Shown here piece by piece: positions 42,612 through 42,676 of a DNA stretch of 42,676 nt. The stretch's first letter is position 1. Each line of letters opens with the position of its first letter. The notes under the pieces were generated by a model. It saw only the letters and a list, made by a program, of their open reading frames with translations, was not told the origin of the DNA and ran no database searches. The position numbers and the translations under genes were made by a program. Origin of the DNA: Mesorhizobium sp. LSHC420B00 (GTDB lineage: Bacteria; Pseudomonadota; Alphaproteobacteria; Rhizobiales; Rhizobiaceae); assembly GCF_000503055.1 (NCBI RefSeq), contig NZ_AYVY01000029.1, positions 8,302-50,977 of the forward strand. The letters are read 5' to 3'.

Positions 42612-42676
42612 ATGGGAACGGCAGCACCAAGCATTGTCATCCGCACGCTGGCCGAGACCGATCTGCCGGAAGCCGA
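42612..42676 (+). CDS. Start of a GNAT-family acetyltransferase (partial)
   Basis: The ATG at 42612 follows GGGAGAG, and the first 21 codons include SIVIRTLAETDLPEA, the usual first strand and helix of GNAT N-acetyltransferases (xIRxxxxxDLxx). The gene runs off the window edge, so the family call rests on the N-terminus alone. Confidence 0.5.
   Translation, partial: MGTAAPSIVIRTLAETDLPEA

Overview
The window looks like chromosome of an alphaproteobacterium of the order Hyphomicrobiales (Rhizobiales), most likely Mesorhizobium or a close relative. This rests on the GC-rich housekeeping genes, the fused CysN/CysC protein, the mix of DUF427, DUF1499 and DUF6429 genes, and a VapB-like antitoxin. 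The genus is an inference from gene content. No rRNA, tRNA or CRISPR array was seen.

Layout. (1) 1-2230: two tandem copies of a small basic protein, then decayed family-9 glycosyltransferase genes. (2) 2235-8176: ordinary chromosomal genes (polysaccharide deacetylase, DUF427, acyl-CoA synthetase, DUF1499, metallo-hydrolase, bioY). (3) 8578-24103: a surface-polysaccharide cluster. It opens with a NusG/RfaH-like antiterminator and a structured leader carrying an ops-like GCGGTAGC. Then come UDP-glucose dehydrogenase, a polyisoprenyl-phosphate sugar transferase, GDP-mannose dehydratase, glycosyltransferases, a Wzy-like polymerase, a Wzx-like flippase, methyltransferases and an acetyltransferase. 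One gene in reverse orientation encodes a secreted protein resembling a glycoside hydrolase. (4) 24164-26608: a broken IS5-family element, gene remnants, a FecR-like secreted protein and a decayed paralogue of it. (5) 26657-33139: the export half of the system: PHP-type tyrosine phosphatase, Wza, Wzc, a membrane-anchored TPR protein whose start overlaps the wzc end by about 113 bases, and a second Wzy/WaaL-like protein. (6) 33481-37125: sulfate activation (cysD, cysNC, cysQ). (7) 37126-39850: a 2.5-kb segment bounded by two copies of the cysQ 3' end, holding an orphan VapB antitoxin, a truncated VapC and a cyclase with a c-type heme motif. (8) 39851-42676: DUF6429, a methyltransferase, a secreted hypothetical protein and the start of a GNAT acetyltransferase.

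How the parts fit. Regions 3 and 5 together give most of a Wzx/Wzy-dependent pathway: precursor synthesis, initiation on undecaprenyl phosphate, chain assembly, decoration, flipping, polymerisation, and export through Wza/Wzc with a phosphatase opposing the Wzc kinase. The likely control points are the antiterminator with its leader, and a perfect 10-bp inverted repeat just before the phosphatase gene. The most notable items are the ops-like leader, the TM-TPR-beta protein overlapping wzc, the 10-bp operator-like repeat, the reverse-strand hydrolase, and the cysQ-flanked segment.
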